In this document: piece by piece, positions 17,986 through 27,860 of the stretch | Layout: the number at the start of each line of letters is the position of its first letter | How positions within the stretch are numbered: position 1 is the stretch's first letter | Assembly (NCBI GenBank): GCA_001970955.1 | Contig: MPUH01000183.1 | Span: 24,299-88,298, forward strand | Origin: Stentor coeruleus | Taxonomy: Eukaryota > Ciliophora > Heterotrichea > Heterotrichida > Stentoridae | Length of the DNA: 64,000 nucleotides | Reading direction: 5' to 3' | The notes under the pieces: model-generated | Database searches by the model: none | Seen by the model: the letters and a program-made list of their open reading frames with translations, nothing else | Told to the model about the DNA's origin: nothing | Translations under genes and position numbers: made by a program

Positions 17986-20841
17986 CTACTTATCATGAAG
18001 CTCTCTATATCCTGGCCAGTTAGCTGGTGCCGTTCCTCCTTCAGAGTTAATAAAGTCAAGAAGCACCTGGCAAGGACCATCAGGTCCTTCTTTCAAATCC
18101 TGAGCTCTTTGGAACCCAGCTTTAGCTTCAGTCCATTTCCCATCTAAATAATCCTGTAATGCAATACTAAACTCTTTCAAAAACGCTTTAGAAACCGCAC
18201 TACGCATAATAATCAAATCATCATCATCTTCCCACATTTCATAAACATTATATTCTCCTTTCATAGTCCTTTCTCTTAATTTCTTCCTAGCCATTCTTCC
18301 CATAACCCTTACTCTTTTCATATTAACTTTTTCTTTAGATTCAGGCATTGGTTTTAATAGATTAGGAAACAAATCACAAGTATATAATTCAATTGGTTGT
18401 TTACTACCTTTGACTGTAACTTTATCTATACGACGAAGTTTTGACCTTGTAGTTTGTGAGCATATCTCATATAAAAGGCTACTTAAAAGGATATGAACAC
18501 CAAATTGTTTTGTTGCAGCTTCAAGTCTTGAGGCCATATTGACATTTGGGGAAAGATATGATGCGTCTATTTTAAACTCAGAGCCAATAGCTCCTTCAAT
18601 TGCCCAACCTTGATGAAGACCAAAACCCATTTTTACTGAGAAACCTGGAAGTCTGGCGTTAAGACCTTCGTGTTTTCGATATTTTAGGATTTTTGGGTTT
18701 TTGTGGATTTCAGCGATTATTTTTAGGAAACTTATCACGGCCATATCTGATAATTGTTGGACAAATTGGTCTTTGGCTAGAATGTAGCTTTTTGAATCCT
18801 CACTTAGTGTGAGAACTGTGTCTGGGAATTTCCAGACTAGTAAAAACGCATCTCCGATGTTTTTATTAGCACTTCCACAAAAGTAGTCAACAGTTTTATG
18901 AACAATATACGCAACTTCATTAACATAAGATAAAACTTCTTGCTGAAGAACATCAGTAGCATCAGCAAAGTCCCTAATATCACAAAACCCAAAAATACAA
19001 TGAGTTTTTTTCCCTGGAATCATTGGGTCAACTTCTCCTCCACCTTTCTGCATATTAGTTGCTATAATCTCAGAACCAGCTTCTCCAAAACCTAAAGCTA
19101 GCAATGCACCAATTTTATTCAAAGTTGTTTCAAGTATCACAGTTTCCATAGGCTCTTCATGTTCTTTTTTATTTTCTTGAGCTTTTTTGTTTTTGCTTTC
19201 GTTTTTATTTGATTTTTCATTCACTTTTTCTTTTTCTTTATCTTTATCTTGAGATGCATCTTTGACTTGGTTTCTTTTAATCCTTGTATGGGTCATTCTT
19301 CGATTTTTATTTAGTAGTTTTTTAGCTTGAGCCGCTGCTTTTTCTTCAGCAGCCATTCGAGCTGTTTCTTCAATGACTTCTTTTTTTTCTTGCTCCTGTG
19401 CAGCTTCTAAAGGGTTTTGGGCTATTTTTTTAACTTTGGCAATCATACTTTCTATTGGGTCAAGTACAAGAATCTGAGCATCTCTTGAAAGTACACTAGA
19501 AGATGTTGCGAGGATTATGCATATAAATATTGTCTTGCAAATATTTAACTCGGATTCAAGTTTTGTACTGTATCTAATATCGAAAATAGCAACGCTATAG
19601 AAGTCATAAGTATCATCAACATTAGGTAGTACAACATATTGCTTTTCAATATCCCTTAAATCTGCTATATCAGTATTACTATACCATTTGCCCAAATTCA
19701 AAACTTCTAAATATATCAAAGGAGTTTTCAGCCCTGAATGTTCATTAATATAACTATCCCATGCCATTCTAAACTCAGAAGGATTACTTGTGAATTTGTC
19801 TAAAACCTTCAACCCATATTCATAACTAGTATTTTCATCAGTATATAAAGTGTTTAAAAAAAATGGTACTAAAATAAGCACTCCAAGGACAAGCATAATA
19901 ACCCTTCTTGTAGTAAGTTCAGAAAGTTCTTTACCAACTTTACTTTCTTCATGCAATTGGCTTTTTGCTGGGTCTTCAATTTCTTCAGCTTCAGGGTTGA
20001 GATCATCTAATGAATTCTCAGCATTAGAATTATTTCCTTTTTTCTGAAGATCAGGTGAAGAGAAAAACTCATCAAATCTAGATCCACTAAAAGATGCTGA
20101 CATTGAAGCATTTGCACTATCTGGGGGGTTGAAATTTCTATCAGGGACAATTGACACTGGGATTTTTTTCATAGGAACACCTCTAAAGTTTGTGACTCCT
20201 CGAACTAATTTTACATTATTAGTATCTTTACTAGCATCTTGGGCCATTTTGTAAAGTTTGACTATACGGATTAGACGAATAACTCTTATGATTCTTATAA
20301 TACGAGCTGCTCTTGTCCCTGCTCTAGAAGCACGACCTGCCCTAGCAACTTGACTTGCTTTTGAAGCTGAGCTTCCAGTACTTGAACCTCCACCAGTCAT
20401 TTCATCCCATACCCAGCCAATGTCTGTGATAAGAGAAATTGTTGAAATTAGGTCAAGCCAGAAAAAAAACCCAAGCCAGTAGTCTTTTTTGCAGAGGGAT
20501 GCTAGGGCAATTTCCAGCATGAAAAAAAACAAACAGATTGTAGTTATATAGTTAAATGCAGTATCTGAACTAACTGTAAAAGCTGAGATTCTTACGTCAT
20601 CTCCAAATAAAGCATAGATGGTTAGTATTGTCATCCAGGCTGTAAAACTCCAATGGTCAATAACTCGGAACATGATTGTCTTCCATTTCGCTTCTGCAGT
20701 TGTAAGTTCTATAGCTAAAGCGATACTTTCTGTTGCATTTGGTTCAAATATACTTGGACGACCTTGTCGGCTGTCTCCAGCCGAGCTTTGAGCTAAGTTT
20801 TTTCTCCCTTCACTCATTTTTTTATGAAGAATTTTCAACAT
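17986..20841 (-). CDS. Adenylate cyclase fused to a voltage-sensor-like membrane domain
   Basis: A 951-residue membrane cyclase making cAMP from ATP. Residues about 55-215 hold four hydrophobic segments. The fourth is an S4-like helix with Arg at regular spacing (RIIRIIRVIRLIRIVKLYK), as in voltage sensors. After a Ser/Asp-rich loop come one TM (about 313-335), an exposed region of about 100 residues and another TM (about 440-460). A Lys/Glu-rich linker follows. The class III catalytic domain (about 625-840) has metal-binding Asp in GFCDIRDF and IGDAFLLVW. Lys in ANKNIGD and Asp in FKIDASYLS fit ATP specificity, and Asn/Arg in VNMASRLEA are the catalytic pair. Channel-cyclase fusions are known in Paramecium and Plasmodium, but I see no K+-selectivity GYG here. 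The stop is 52 nt from the convergent RCC1 gene. Confidence 0.9.
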   Translation of the reverse strand: MLKILHKKMSEGRKNLAQSSAGDSRQGRPSIFEPNATESIALAIELTTAEAKWKTIMFRVIDHWSFTAWMTILTIYALFGDDVRISAFTVSSDTAFNYITTICLFFFMLEIALASLCKKDYWLGFFFWLDLISTISLITDIGWVWDEMTGGGSSTGSSASKASQVARAGRASRAGTRAARIIRIIRVIRLIRIVKLYKMAQDASKDTNNVKLVRGVTNFRGVPMKKIPVSIVPDRNFNPPDSANASMSASFSGSRFDEFFSSPDLQKKGNNSNAENSLDDLNPEAEEIEDPAKSQLHEESKVGKELSELTTRRVIMLVLGVLILVPFFLNTLYTDENTSYEYGLKVLDKFTSNPSEFRMAWDSYINEHSGLKTPLIYLEVLNLGKWYSNTDIADLRDIEKQYVVLPNVDDTYDFYSVAIFDIRYSTKLESELNICKTIFICIILATSSSVLSRDAQILVLDPIESMIAKVKKIAQNPLEAAQEQEKKEVIEETARMAAEEKAAAQAKKLLNKNRRMTHTRIKRNQVKDASQDKDKEKEKVNEKSNKNESKNKKAQENKKEHEEPMETVILETTLNKIGALLALGFGEAGSEIIATNMQKGGGEVDPMIPGKKTHCIFGFCDIRDFADATDVLQQEVLSYVNEVAYIVHKTVDYFCGSANKNIGDAFLLVWKFPDTVLTLSEDSKSYILAKDQFVQQLSDMAVISFLKIIAEIHKNPKILKYRKHEGLNARLPGFSVKMGFGLHQGWAIEGAIGSEFKIDASYLSPNVNMASRLEAATKQFGVHILLSSLLYEICSQTTRSKLRRIDKVTVKGSKQPIELYTCDLFPNLLKPMPESKEKVNMKRVRVMGRMARKKLRERTMKGEYNVYEMWEDDDDLIIMRSAVSKAFLKEFSIALQDYLDGKWTEAKAGFQRAQDLKEGPDGPCQVLLDFINSEGGTAPANWPGYRELHDK

Positions 20842-21062
20842 ATCTGATATTCAATATTCGTAGGTAATGCTTAATTTTATCGATAATCATATGATTTCTG
20901 CTAGCTTTTATCATCAGCTAGCATAACAAAATATGTTTGAATAAAGAAATTCAACAAAAGATTTCAATACACTGAAATTATTAAATTTATTATACTATAA
21001 TAACTTCAAGATTCTGTTAGACAAATATCTCATGGAGAAAACATTTTTTTAAGCTTGTATTG

Positions 21063-21482
21063 TTAAATCTAAAATGCCCATAGAAACTAATAAAAAACTC
21101 CATATCAGAAACAGTGAGTTTCTTCAGGAAATCAAAAACTTTAATTTCAAAACAAAAACTATATACAATAAACAGAAACATATAAAGATAAAATTATGTG
21201 GTCAGAAGAGATTGTGCTAAAAATAAATTCAGTTTTATTTATAGCTGAAATATCATACATAAAACTCTTGANTTAAATCTAAAATGCCCATAGAAACTAA
21301 TAAAAAACTCCATATCAGAAACAGTGAGTTTCTTCAAGAAATCAAAAACTTTAATTTCAAAACAAAAACTATATAAAATAAACAGAAAAATATAAAGATA
21401 AAATTATGTGGTCAGAAGAGATTGTGCTAAAAATAAATGCAGTTTTATTTATAGCTGAAATATCATACATAAAACTCTTGAC
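21063..21482. repeat. N-flanked direct duplication, offset 210
   Basis: About 209 nt before the N at 21272 recur after it with a handful of substitutions. This is the longest of the N-flanked duplications and lies inside a decayed gene. Confidence 0.9.
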
Positions 21483-22014
21483 TGAAAACAAGGTTAATTA
21501 AAAAATCATAGATAAAATTTCAAAATTATACGAGGATTTATAGACTATAAACTTAGAAAAATATTATGCGGATATTATTGAATTAACAGAACATTATAAA
21601 TATGAATATAAATAGGTGATTTGTAGAGTGTTCTAAGTCAAAATCTGAAATAAACTCAAATTCATAGAAGTGAATTTCAAAAAGCTAATTTTTCGCTATC
21701 ATAAATTGAATCCAACTATAGAGATATATTTAAAGAGCTTAACTCATAGAAAGTTTTCAAAAAAACATGAAATACCAAGAGTTGATTGAATACAGTGAAA
21801 AAAATTAAGAAGAAATTGAGTTTTCACAATCATCATCTTGTAGGAACAAAATTTCGAAAACCAAATCATGAGACCTAGAAAAAACATTAGAACAAAACAC
21901 CCCCTTAAGCANACATTAGAACAAAACACCCCCTTAAGCACTCTGAAACTAAAAAAACTTGCATTAAACTAAAGAATCTTTTCTTGTAAGTCCAAAAATC
22001 TTATAAAAAAATAA
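21074..22014 (+). pseudogene. Decayed coiled-coil gene
   Basis: After collapsing the two N-flanked duplications (N at 21272 and 21912), the plus strand reads as a charged helical protein. It runs MPIETNKKLHIRNSEFLQEI, then (frame shift) MWSEEIVLKINSVLFIAEIS...KLLTENKVN*KIIDKISKLYEDL*TINLEKYYADIIELTEHYKYEYK. A +1 shift near 21780 leads into LIEYSEKN*EEIEFSQSS and KSKNLIKK, ending at TAA 22012-22014. About seven nonsense codons interrupt it, mostly TAA or TAG where Gln would suit a coiled coil. Two frame shifts and the stops indicate a dead gene. The parent gene is unknown. Confidence 0.5.
21884..21941. repeat. N-flanked direct duplication, offset 29
   Basis: Twenty-eight nucleotides before the N at 21912 are repeated exactly after it; probably a short contig overlap. 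Confidence 0.85.
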
Positions 22015-22149
22015 AATTTATATAAAATCAATAAACACAACGCAAAAAACCAAGCTAGGAGTGCTTTTTCCCGCCGAGTACTTAGAAAGTTTATATAAAA
22101 CTTAAAATTAAAACAAAACCTAAATATAAAAAAATATGCTAGTTTTTAT

Positions 22150-23220
22150 TTAAGCTGGATGGAATTTCAATGCTTCTTCATAGACCATATTTTGAAGGAT
22201 TTCTTTAGTTGGTTCGAAATTGTCGAAACTCCAGTCAAATGGAGCTGATGCAAGAGGTTCTTCATCAGGATTATGAAGACCATTGAAGTATGGATGTTCT
22301 AAGCATTGTTTGACTGTCCATCTTTTGATTGGGTTAAAGACAAGCATTTTGTCTAAAAGGTCTAAGGCCACAGGGTGTCCTTTTGGGTAGACAGTGCTCC
22401 ATTTGGTTTTTTCTTTTTTAGCTAGTTTGTTAATAAACCTCCTGGCAGCTGGGTTTTCTATAAATTCCATATCTTCAGGAGAGGGTGACCCGAGAACAGC
22501 GATAATTTTCTGCACTAAATCTAGATAGTCCTCGCCTGGGAAAAGAGGATTCCGGCCTAAGAGCTCAGAAAATACACAACCTATACTCCAGACGTCGATT
22601 TGCTCAGTATACTGAGATGAATTCAAAACAACTTCAGGTGCTCTATACCACCTAGTAACCACATACTCAGTCAAATTTTCAGTATTAACATCATATCCAC
22701 GAGCTAGACCCAAGTCACAGATTTTCAAATCGCATTGTTTGTTAAGTAAGAGATTCGAAGGCTTTAAATCCCTATGAATAACATTAGCTGAATGCATATA
22801 TAAAACCCCACGGAGGATTTGATACATAAAATATTGAATATGCTCATTACTTAATGCTTGTTTTGAATATATTACTCTATGTAAATCAGTTTCCATCAAA
22901 TCTGTTACTATGTAGATATCATTGTATCCTGTTCTATGTGGAGGTAACATAACATCTAATAAGCTTATAGTATTTTCATGATCAAAAAAACTAAGAAGTT
23001 TGATTTCTCGCACAATACGTTTAGCATCGACTAAGTCTTCGAAAGCATTTGGAATTTTCTTTATAGCCACTTTAGTCCCGGTTTGATGATCATTTGCTGC
23101 TACAACCACACCATATGCCCCATGACCGATTTTTTTTATGAACTCATACCTACTGTCTACAATAAATGTGGTCCCCCCTGCTGAGAATTTGTTTTTATCT
23201 TCTGGGACTGGTTCTTCCAT
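22150..23220 (-). CDS. ERK-type MAP kinase
   Basis: A 356-residue MAPK. The glycine loop is IGHGAYGVVV (31-40) and the ATP-binding Lys is Lys54 in VAIKK. The catalytic loop is HRDLKPSNLL (Asp151), DLGLAR replaces DFGLAR (170-174), and the activation loop carries TEY (184-186) followed by VVTRWYRAPE. The TEY motif places it with ERK-type kinases that need dual phosphorylation by a MAPKK. The C-terminal MAPK lobe (LDLLDKMLVFNPIKRWTVKQCLEHPYF) is complete. I chose the ATG at 23220 (MEEPVPEDK) over an upstream one at 23286, because only 23220 has the local ATAAAAATA-type leader and the extra 22 residues look non-homologous. Confidence 0.95.
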   Translation of the reverse strand: MEEPVPEDKNKFSAGGTTFIVDSRYEFIKKIGHGAYGVVVAANDHQTGTKVAIKKIPNAFEDLVDAKRIVREIKLLSFFDHENTISLLDVMLPPHRTGYNDIYIVTDLMETDLHRVIYSKQALSNEHIQYFMYQILRGVLYMHSANVIHRDLKPSNLLLNKQCDLKICDLGLARGYDVNTENLTEYVVTRWYRAPEVVLNSSQYTEQIDVWSIGCVFSELLGRNPLFPGEDYLDLVQKIIAVLGSPSPEDMEFIENPAARRFINKLAKKEKTKWSTVYPKGHPVALDLLDKMLVFNPIKRWTVKQCLEHPYFNGLHNPDEEPLASAPFDWSFDNFEPTKEILQNMVYEEALKFHPA

Positions 23221-23910
23221 TATTTTTATAGTCGAATTTCGAATGTTGTTAGAAACTAAGAGTATTACATTTGAAAGACTAATCAATATTTTATATAATA
23301 ACTGTACAATTCAGATTTTTTTCATATTATTCTTATATAAGATTTACCTAAATATATTTAAAGATAAAAACTATAAATATAAATTATTCAAGGAGGGTTA
23401 TTTGTCAGGTTTTTAAATCTATGTATCATTTACCTTTAAAAACAGAAAAAAGTTTTTGATATCGAAACTTGTGTTATTATTATTAATGAAGTATTATATT
23501 GGTTGGGTTTTTTGACTGATAAAATGAATCAAAGAGTTTTTTTGTGGTTTATTTTGGCTTCAATCTACTTTTACCAGATCATATTAGCTGATTTGGTGAA
23601 TTTTAATTATTTTTTGCTTTTTCAATTGGAAGATTTCCAAAATCCTATTTTCCTAATGGTTGCGCTACATTTAAACAGCCATAACTTTTCTCCTCTTTAT
23701 AAAATCAATAAAGATTCTCCATATATCTTAAATTCAAATATAATCTCCATACCAACATTATCATACCATAATAAACTCTTAAACATATACACAATCTATA
23801 CATTAAAAAAAAAAATACTCATAAAATCCAATATTAAAAAATACTTTTCACATCATAAAAAGTTTACTTTTAAAAAGCATACAATTAAACAATCCTTCTA
23901 AGTTTTGAAA
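23221..23910. other. Intergenic, AT-rich
   Basis: This lies between the divergent MAPK gene and the next plus-strand gene. It contains an AT-rich open frame (about 23524-23901) with low-complexity Ile/Tyr/Lys/Phe text that looks like chance. The stretch 23640-23880 is C-rich and G-poor on the plus strand, as upstream of other plus-strand genes. No RNA gene is seen. Confidence 0.5.
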
Positions 23911-24453
23911 ATGGAATATCGAAACCATTCTCAAACTTCTTTACCTGCTCATAAGTCTAAAGCAAACCTAAGCCCTAGTATACAACGTTCCTCAATCTCA
24001 AAAAGTGGCTTAGAAACAGGTAAAATCCTAAAATCCTTAAACGAAGTAAAAAGCGAAGGGAATTTCTATAAAGACTTTCGTCAAAAAACAAATGCCATCG
24101 TAAGAATATTACGTGAAAAAGCTAAAGAAGAAACCATGGTTAAAAAGAAACTTGATACCTTGCAAAGCATAGAAAAAATCAAATCTCAAAACAAAAACTC
24201 AGCAGATTTTTGGAATAAAAAGAAAGAATATGAAGTGGCTATAAAATCTCTTTCTAAATCCCCTTTACTTAAAGCAAACAGTCCGAAAGTTGTTAATAAA
24301 AGTCATAATGCGTTTAAAAAAAGATCCCCTGTGATACTTAGTTCATATAGATTTGATTCGAATGTTATCCCACAATGCAGAAAAGAAATTTTATCTTTAG
24401 AGGAACTAGATTTGTATTTAAAATCTAGATATAGATCGATTAGATTTGGTTAA
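23911..24453 (+). CDS. Hypothetical basic protein with a short helical core
   Basis: A 180-residue protein I do not recognise. It starts MEYRNHSQTSLPAHKSK, a Ser/Lys-rich disordered tail. About residues 30-105 are a predicted charged helix (NFYKDFRQKTNAIVRILREK, VKKKLDTLQSIEKIKSQ). A basic Ser/Pro-rich stretch follows, and the end is LSLEELDLYLKSRYRSIRFG. No membrane segment or known motif is present. The ATG at 23911 was preferred because the frame upstream has only non-ATG codons. It is probably a ciliate-specific cytoskeletal or regulatory protein, but that is a guess. It lies 122 nt upstream of eS27 on the same strand. Confidence 0.6.
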   Translation: MEYRNHSQTSLPAHKSKANLSPSIQRSSISKSGLETGKILKSLNEVKSEGNFYKDFRQKTNAIVRILREKAKEETMVKKKLDTLQSIEKIKSQNKNSADFWNKKKEYEVAIKSLSKSPLLKANSPKVVNKSHNAFKKRSPVILSSYRFDSNVIPQCRKEILSLEELDLYLKSRYRSIRFG

Positions 24454-24575
24454 TTACAATATTAAGGTTAAATTAGATGTGTAAAATACAAAATAGGTTA
24501 AGTTGAGAGAAATATTAATAAAATCCTATAAAGCCTTTCATTTTTCAAATCATCTTCCAAGTTCTAATAAATAAT

Positions 24576-24824
24576 ATGGATATTGACTTATTACATCCAA
24601 ATCCAGAGGACCAAAGAACAGTCCATAAAAAGAAAAGACTAGTCCAAGGTCCTAATAGTTATTTCATGGATATTAAATGCCCTGGTTGTTATGGCCTTAC
24701 TACAGCTTACAGCCATGCACAAACTGTAATAACTTGTGAAGGTTGTCAAACAGTTCTTGCAAGACCATCTGGAGGAAAATGCCAGCTTACAGTAGGGTGT
24801 TCATTCAGACGAAAGGCTGATTAA
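24576..24824 (+). CDS. RPS27: 40S ribosomal protein eS27 (RPS27)
   Basis: An 82-residue small-subunit ribosomal protein, full length for the family. The zinc-binding C4 motif uses Cys35, Cys38, Cys54 and Cys57 (KCPGCYG...VITCEGCQ). The conserved core [20 protein letters not shown] and the C-terminal GCSFRRK are nearly identical to animal eS27. The ATG follows TAATAAATAAT. There are no introns. The stretch downstream (24830-25080) is G-rich on the coding strand. Confidence 0.98.
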   Translation: MDIDLLHPNPEDQRTVHKKKRLVQGPNSYFMDIKCPGCYGLTTAYSHAQTVITCEGCQTVLARPSGGKCQLTVGCSFRRKAD

Positions 24825-25456
24825 AATTAGTTTAGATGTTTAAACTAGTAATACTCTGGTTTATATATTTTTTTTTGAATCTTTTTAGTTGAGGTGCATT
24901 TTTAGCTGATGAAATTTTCTATAGGAGGATTTTTTTTATAGAGGGAGAGAATTTATATAGAATTTGGGTGGTTTGAGATCTGGGAAGATGGGTTTTTTTT
25001 GTATGAGATTTTAGGATATGTTAGGTTGCATCGGAAAAATGGGAATTAGGCTTAGAAGTTATAAAGAGATTTTTTTGGTTAAATTTACGATAGAAAAGGT
25101 GTAGATTTAAAAGATATATTAGAACTTTGATTTACGATTAGAAGAAGGTTCATCTGATATTTTTAGTATTCAATTATTTTTTATTTAATAATATATTGAA
25201 TTATTAGAATTTATAGTGTACTTTTTAATTTTTAATGAAAATTTGGTAGAAATCGTCTTTTATTTTGCATGCCTGTGCCAAATCTTTAATAAGCGTTTCC
25301 TAAGAAGATTTATATGCAATCACTACAAAACAATTCAATAGATTTAATAATGTAATAGATTTAGATATAGCAAAGCTTACCGATTTATTTAAAAAATATT
25401 AATGCATGCAAAGTTTTCAATCCAAGAAACACACTTGAAATAAGAATATAATAAAT
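24825..25456. other. Intergenic, G-rich then AT-rich
   Basis: The 3' flank of eS27 is G/T-rich on the coding strand to about 25100, followed by AT-rich sequence up to the next start. Short open stretches exist but nothing that reads as protein with confidence. Confidence 0.5.
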
Positions 25457-25849
25457 ATGAAAAGAAATGATCTTTTCCCCAATCAAAATATGCGATTAAG
25501 CGAGCTGAGTTCAATTCTAGAAAGAATTAAAAGCCGGAAGACTACAGTCAAGCACTTTTTTCACAGGAATGAAAGTTTTTTAGAAAAGTCAAATATTAAG
25601 CCTTATAAATTACCTCCACTGAATATTTTATCAAAAAAAAAATCTAAAAGTTCTAATAAACTATATACAAGCATGGAAATATATTTAGCAGCAATTCCAC
25701 CTAAAAATAGTAAAACAACAGTACAACAATTAATGAAAATGACTAGTAATGCTAAAGCACTTGTGTCAAGTGAAAATGCTGATTATCATAGAGATCAAGT
25801 TATTAATTTAGTAAGAACAAAAAAACTTGGGAAAATACTTAATTGCTAA
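25457..25849 (+). CDS. Hypothetical basic protein, 130 residues
   Basis: The start ATG is preceded by ATAATAAAT, the strong local start context. The protein is basic (KSRKTTVKHFFHRN, LSKKKSKSSNKLY) with an N-terminal amphipathic helix (MRLSELSSILERIKSR) and no known domain. The C-terminal half (NSKTTVQQLMKMTSNAKALV) could be helical. No signal peptide or TM segment is seen. Coding is supported by the start context, residue composition and isolation from other frames. The function is unknown. Confidence 0.55.
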   Translation: MKRNDLFPNQNMRLSELSSILERIKSRKTTVKHFFHRNESFLEKSNIKPYKLPPLNILSKKKSKSSNKLYTSMEIYLAAIPPKNSKTTVQQLMKMTSNAKALVSSENADYHRDQVINLVRTKKLGKILNC

Positions 25850-26352
25850 TTTAATAACTTAATTAGTGGTAATAAAAGTAAAGATATGCTTGAGGGAATT
25901 TAGGAAAATAAGAAAAGAAAGAAATTATTAAGAGTTTATCTGAAGGGCAATTTTAATTTTTTTGGAAAAGATTTTCATAGACTTTTAACTTTAGTTTTTG
26001 TGTGGTTATTGTGTTGATGTGTTAAAAATACTGAATGGGTTAAATAATTGGGTGTGGTTATTGTGTTGATGTGTTAGAAATACTGAATGGGTTAAATAAT
26101 TGGGTTGTTAATGAGAAAGATAAGATTTTATTTGATGAATATATGTAAGTGATTAGGAAAATATGATAGATGTTAAATATTTTAATCATTTTTTTCCCTG
26201 TGATTGTATATATTCAATTTAAATACACTTAAAGTGTATAAGAAATATACTATAACAATAAAATGCATTGAGGATATATATTAAGTAAAATAAGCTCATC
26301 TTATTATTTTTACCTTTAAATTATTATTGAAAGTAATAATGATATATTTTCT
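25850..26352. other. Intergenic, AT-rich, with one short tandem repeat
   Basis: This is the G-rich 3' flank of the preceding gene and then AT-rich DNA. A 52-nt unit is duplicated at 26000-26103. Nothing else is recognised. Confidence 0.5.
26000..26103. repeat. 52-nt tandem duplication
   Basis: Two copies (26000-26051 and 26052-26103) with one mismatch (gttaaaaat versus gttagaaat). Non-coding and not interrupted by an N. Confidence 0.9.
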
Positions 26353-26662
26353 TATTTAAATAGCCTAACAGAAAACTTAGCAAATAAGATTTTGAAGGAG
26401 AACCATTTGAAAAAAAATAGAATTTGCATACACCTAAGATACCGCATTAAGAATCCAAAGTGTAAACAATGCAGAGAGATAATAGGTGAGATTGTATATA
26501 AAATAAAAGAATTTGCAAATTAATTTAGTGAAGGAAAAGTACTGAAAAAAGTATTAGAGAAAATCTTAATGGGATTTCATTAACTAAAATAACACTTTCT
26601 GAGTTAAATTTGGAAAACAAATTTTAGAGAACAGAAAAAATGGAACACTATTAAGAATTTTT
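26353..26662 (+). pseudogene. Probable decayed coiled-coil gene fragment
   Basis: A plus-strand frame is open for about 56 codons (YLNSLTENLANKILKENHLK, then KNPKCKQCREIIGEIVYKIKEF). It meets TAA, continues as FSEGKVLKKVLEKIL, then shifts frame to NGISLTKITLSELNLENKF*RTEKMEHY. The text is charged and helical, like a coiled coil. The TAA and TAG codons sit where Gln is plausible. There is no convincing ATG or intact end. Chance is possible for so short a stretch. Confidence 0.35.
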
Positions 26663-27446
26663 TAGTTGAAATCAGTTGATGACACGCTTAAATGTGTGGG
26701 GTAAACTGTTTATTATTATTATCTAATTACTCCATAAAAGTTTACTGAACCATCTTATCAATTTTGTAAAATTTGTAATCTTTATTTACAATGGAAATTT
26801 ATTAAGTCCAAAATCTATATATGATTTATTAAATCGAAGCTTTTCATGATCATTTAATATATTGTTGAGAATTCTCTTATCATGTTTGCATGAAGATTTA
26901 TACCTAAATTCCAATTCACATGCATATATTTATCAATAAGAATAATCTTATACTATTTCTCTGATTTTGTAAACTTAAACATTGCATATCTAAATAGTAC
27001 CATAAACTCTTAAATCACAACTATCTCAAGTAATTTTTCTAATTATTCTTCCTATTAAATCTCTCAAAAAATCCTTCTCTACACTCTAATTCAAAAACCA
27101 TTTATTCATCTAATCAACTACCCCTTCCAATCATCATCTTCATCTTTCAACCCATTCATAATCCAATAATAATTTCCTCTCTAACACCACTTAATTATCC
27201 AAAATCCTACTCTAAACCCTAAAACTAAAGCCAAACCTCAGAATCGCTATAAAAATCATCAAACCCAAACCTTTTTCACCATTTCATCAATTTTCTCAAT
27301 TCCAATTCTTAATAAAAATTCCATCATCTCATCGAATCATCGACAAAAACTTTAATCAAAAATCCTTCCATCAAATTTTCAAACCTAATTCCAAACTAAT
27401 AAACCCCATTATATACATGAGCTAAATAGGAGAATAATTAGAAAAA
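26663..27446. other. Upstream region of the ML-domain gene
   Basis: AT-rich to about 26990. Then there are 400 nt that are very rich in A and C and almost devoid of G on the plus strand, the clearest example of the C-rich upstream composition in this window. A TATATA run lies about 35 nt before the start codon, but I cannot show it is a promoter element. Confidence 0.5.
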
Positions 27447-27860
27447 ATGAAAGTCGTGGTTGTGATTTCTTGCTTACTAGCCTTAGCCAGCGCTGGAGGT
27501 CTTATGGCCCAAACAGGAAAGAATTGTGATGCCAGTCTCAATCTATTCACCATGAATAGTTTCGATGTCACTCCTTGGCCACCTCACAAAAACACTAACT
27601 TGGTCATGGTAATGAGCGGAACAATGAACCAAGCTGAGACACTGAAATCAATGGAGATCTTCGTCATTTACAATGGAGCCAACTTCTATCATGAATCTGT
27701 TGCTGAATCAGGAACTTATGCTGCTGGAGCTACTGCTAATATCACTTTCAAGGTCTACTTGCCATTCATTGCCCCAAGTGGAAACTACGGAGTCCAAGTC
27801 AAACTCACCAATACTGCAGGCGCTTTCTTGAACTGCTGGGAAGTCGACTTCACTCTCTAA
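27447..27860 (+). CDS. Secreted ML-domain (NPC2/MD-2-like) lipid-binding protein
   Basis: A 137-residue protein with a clear signal peptide (MKVVVVISCLLALASAGG, cleavage near 17-21). A beta-sandwich-like domain follows with cysteines at about 27 and 131 positioned as in ML proteins, plus strand patterns such as ATANITFKVYLPFIAPSGNYGVQVKLTN and NCWEVDFTL. The domain binds lipids or sterols; the protein probably acts in lysosome/food vacuole or outside the cell. Codon use differs sharply from neighbours: many C-ending codons (GTC, AAC, CTC, TTC) and GGA. This suggests very high expression. It is isolated by 780 and 1,260 nt of non-coding DNA. The family call rests on size, secretion, cysteines and pattern; sequence identity is low. 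Confidence 0.72.
   Translation: MKVVVVISCLLALASAGGLMAQTGKNCDASLNLFTMNSFDVTPWPPHKNTNLVMVMSGTMNQAETLKSMEIFVIYNGANFYHESVAESGTYAAGATANITFKVYLPFIAPSGNYGVQVKLTNTAGAFLNCWEVDFTL

Noticed and set aside
23503-23901. A 132-codon plus-strand frame before the basic hypothetical gene
   Set aside because: It begins at TTG, is AT-rich and reads as Ile/Tyr/Lys/Phe low complexity with no domain; it lies in the C-rich upstream zone of the next gene.
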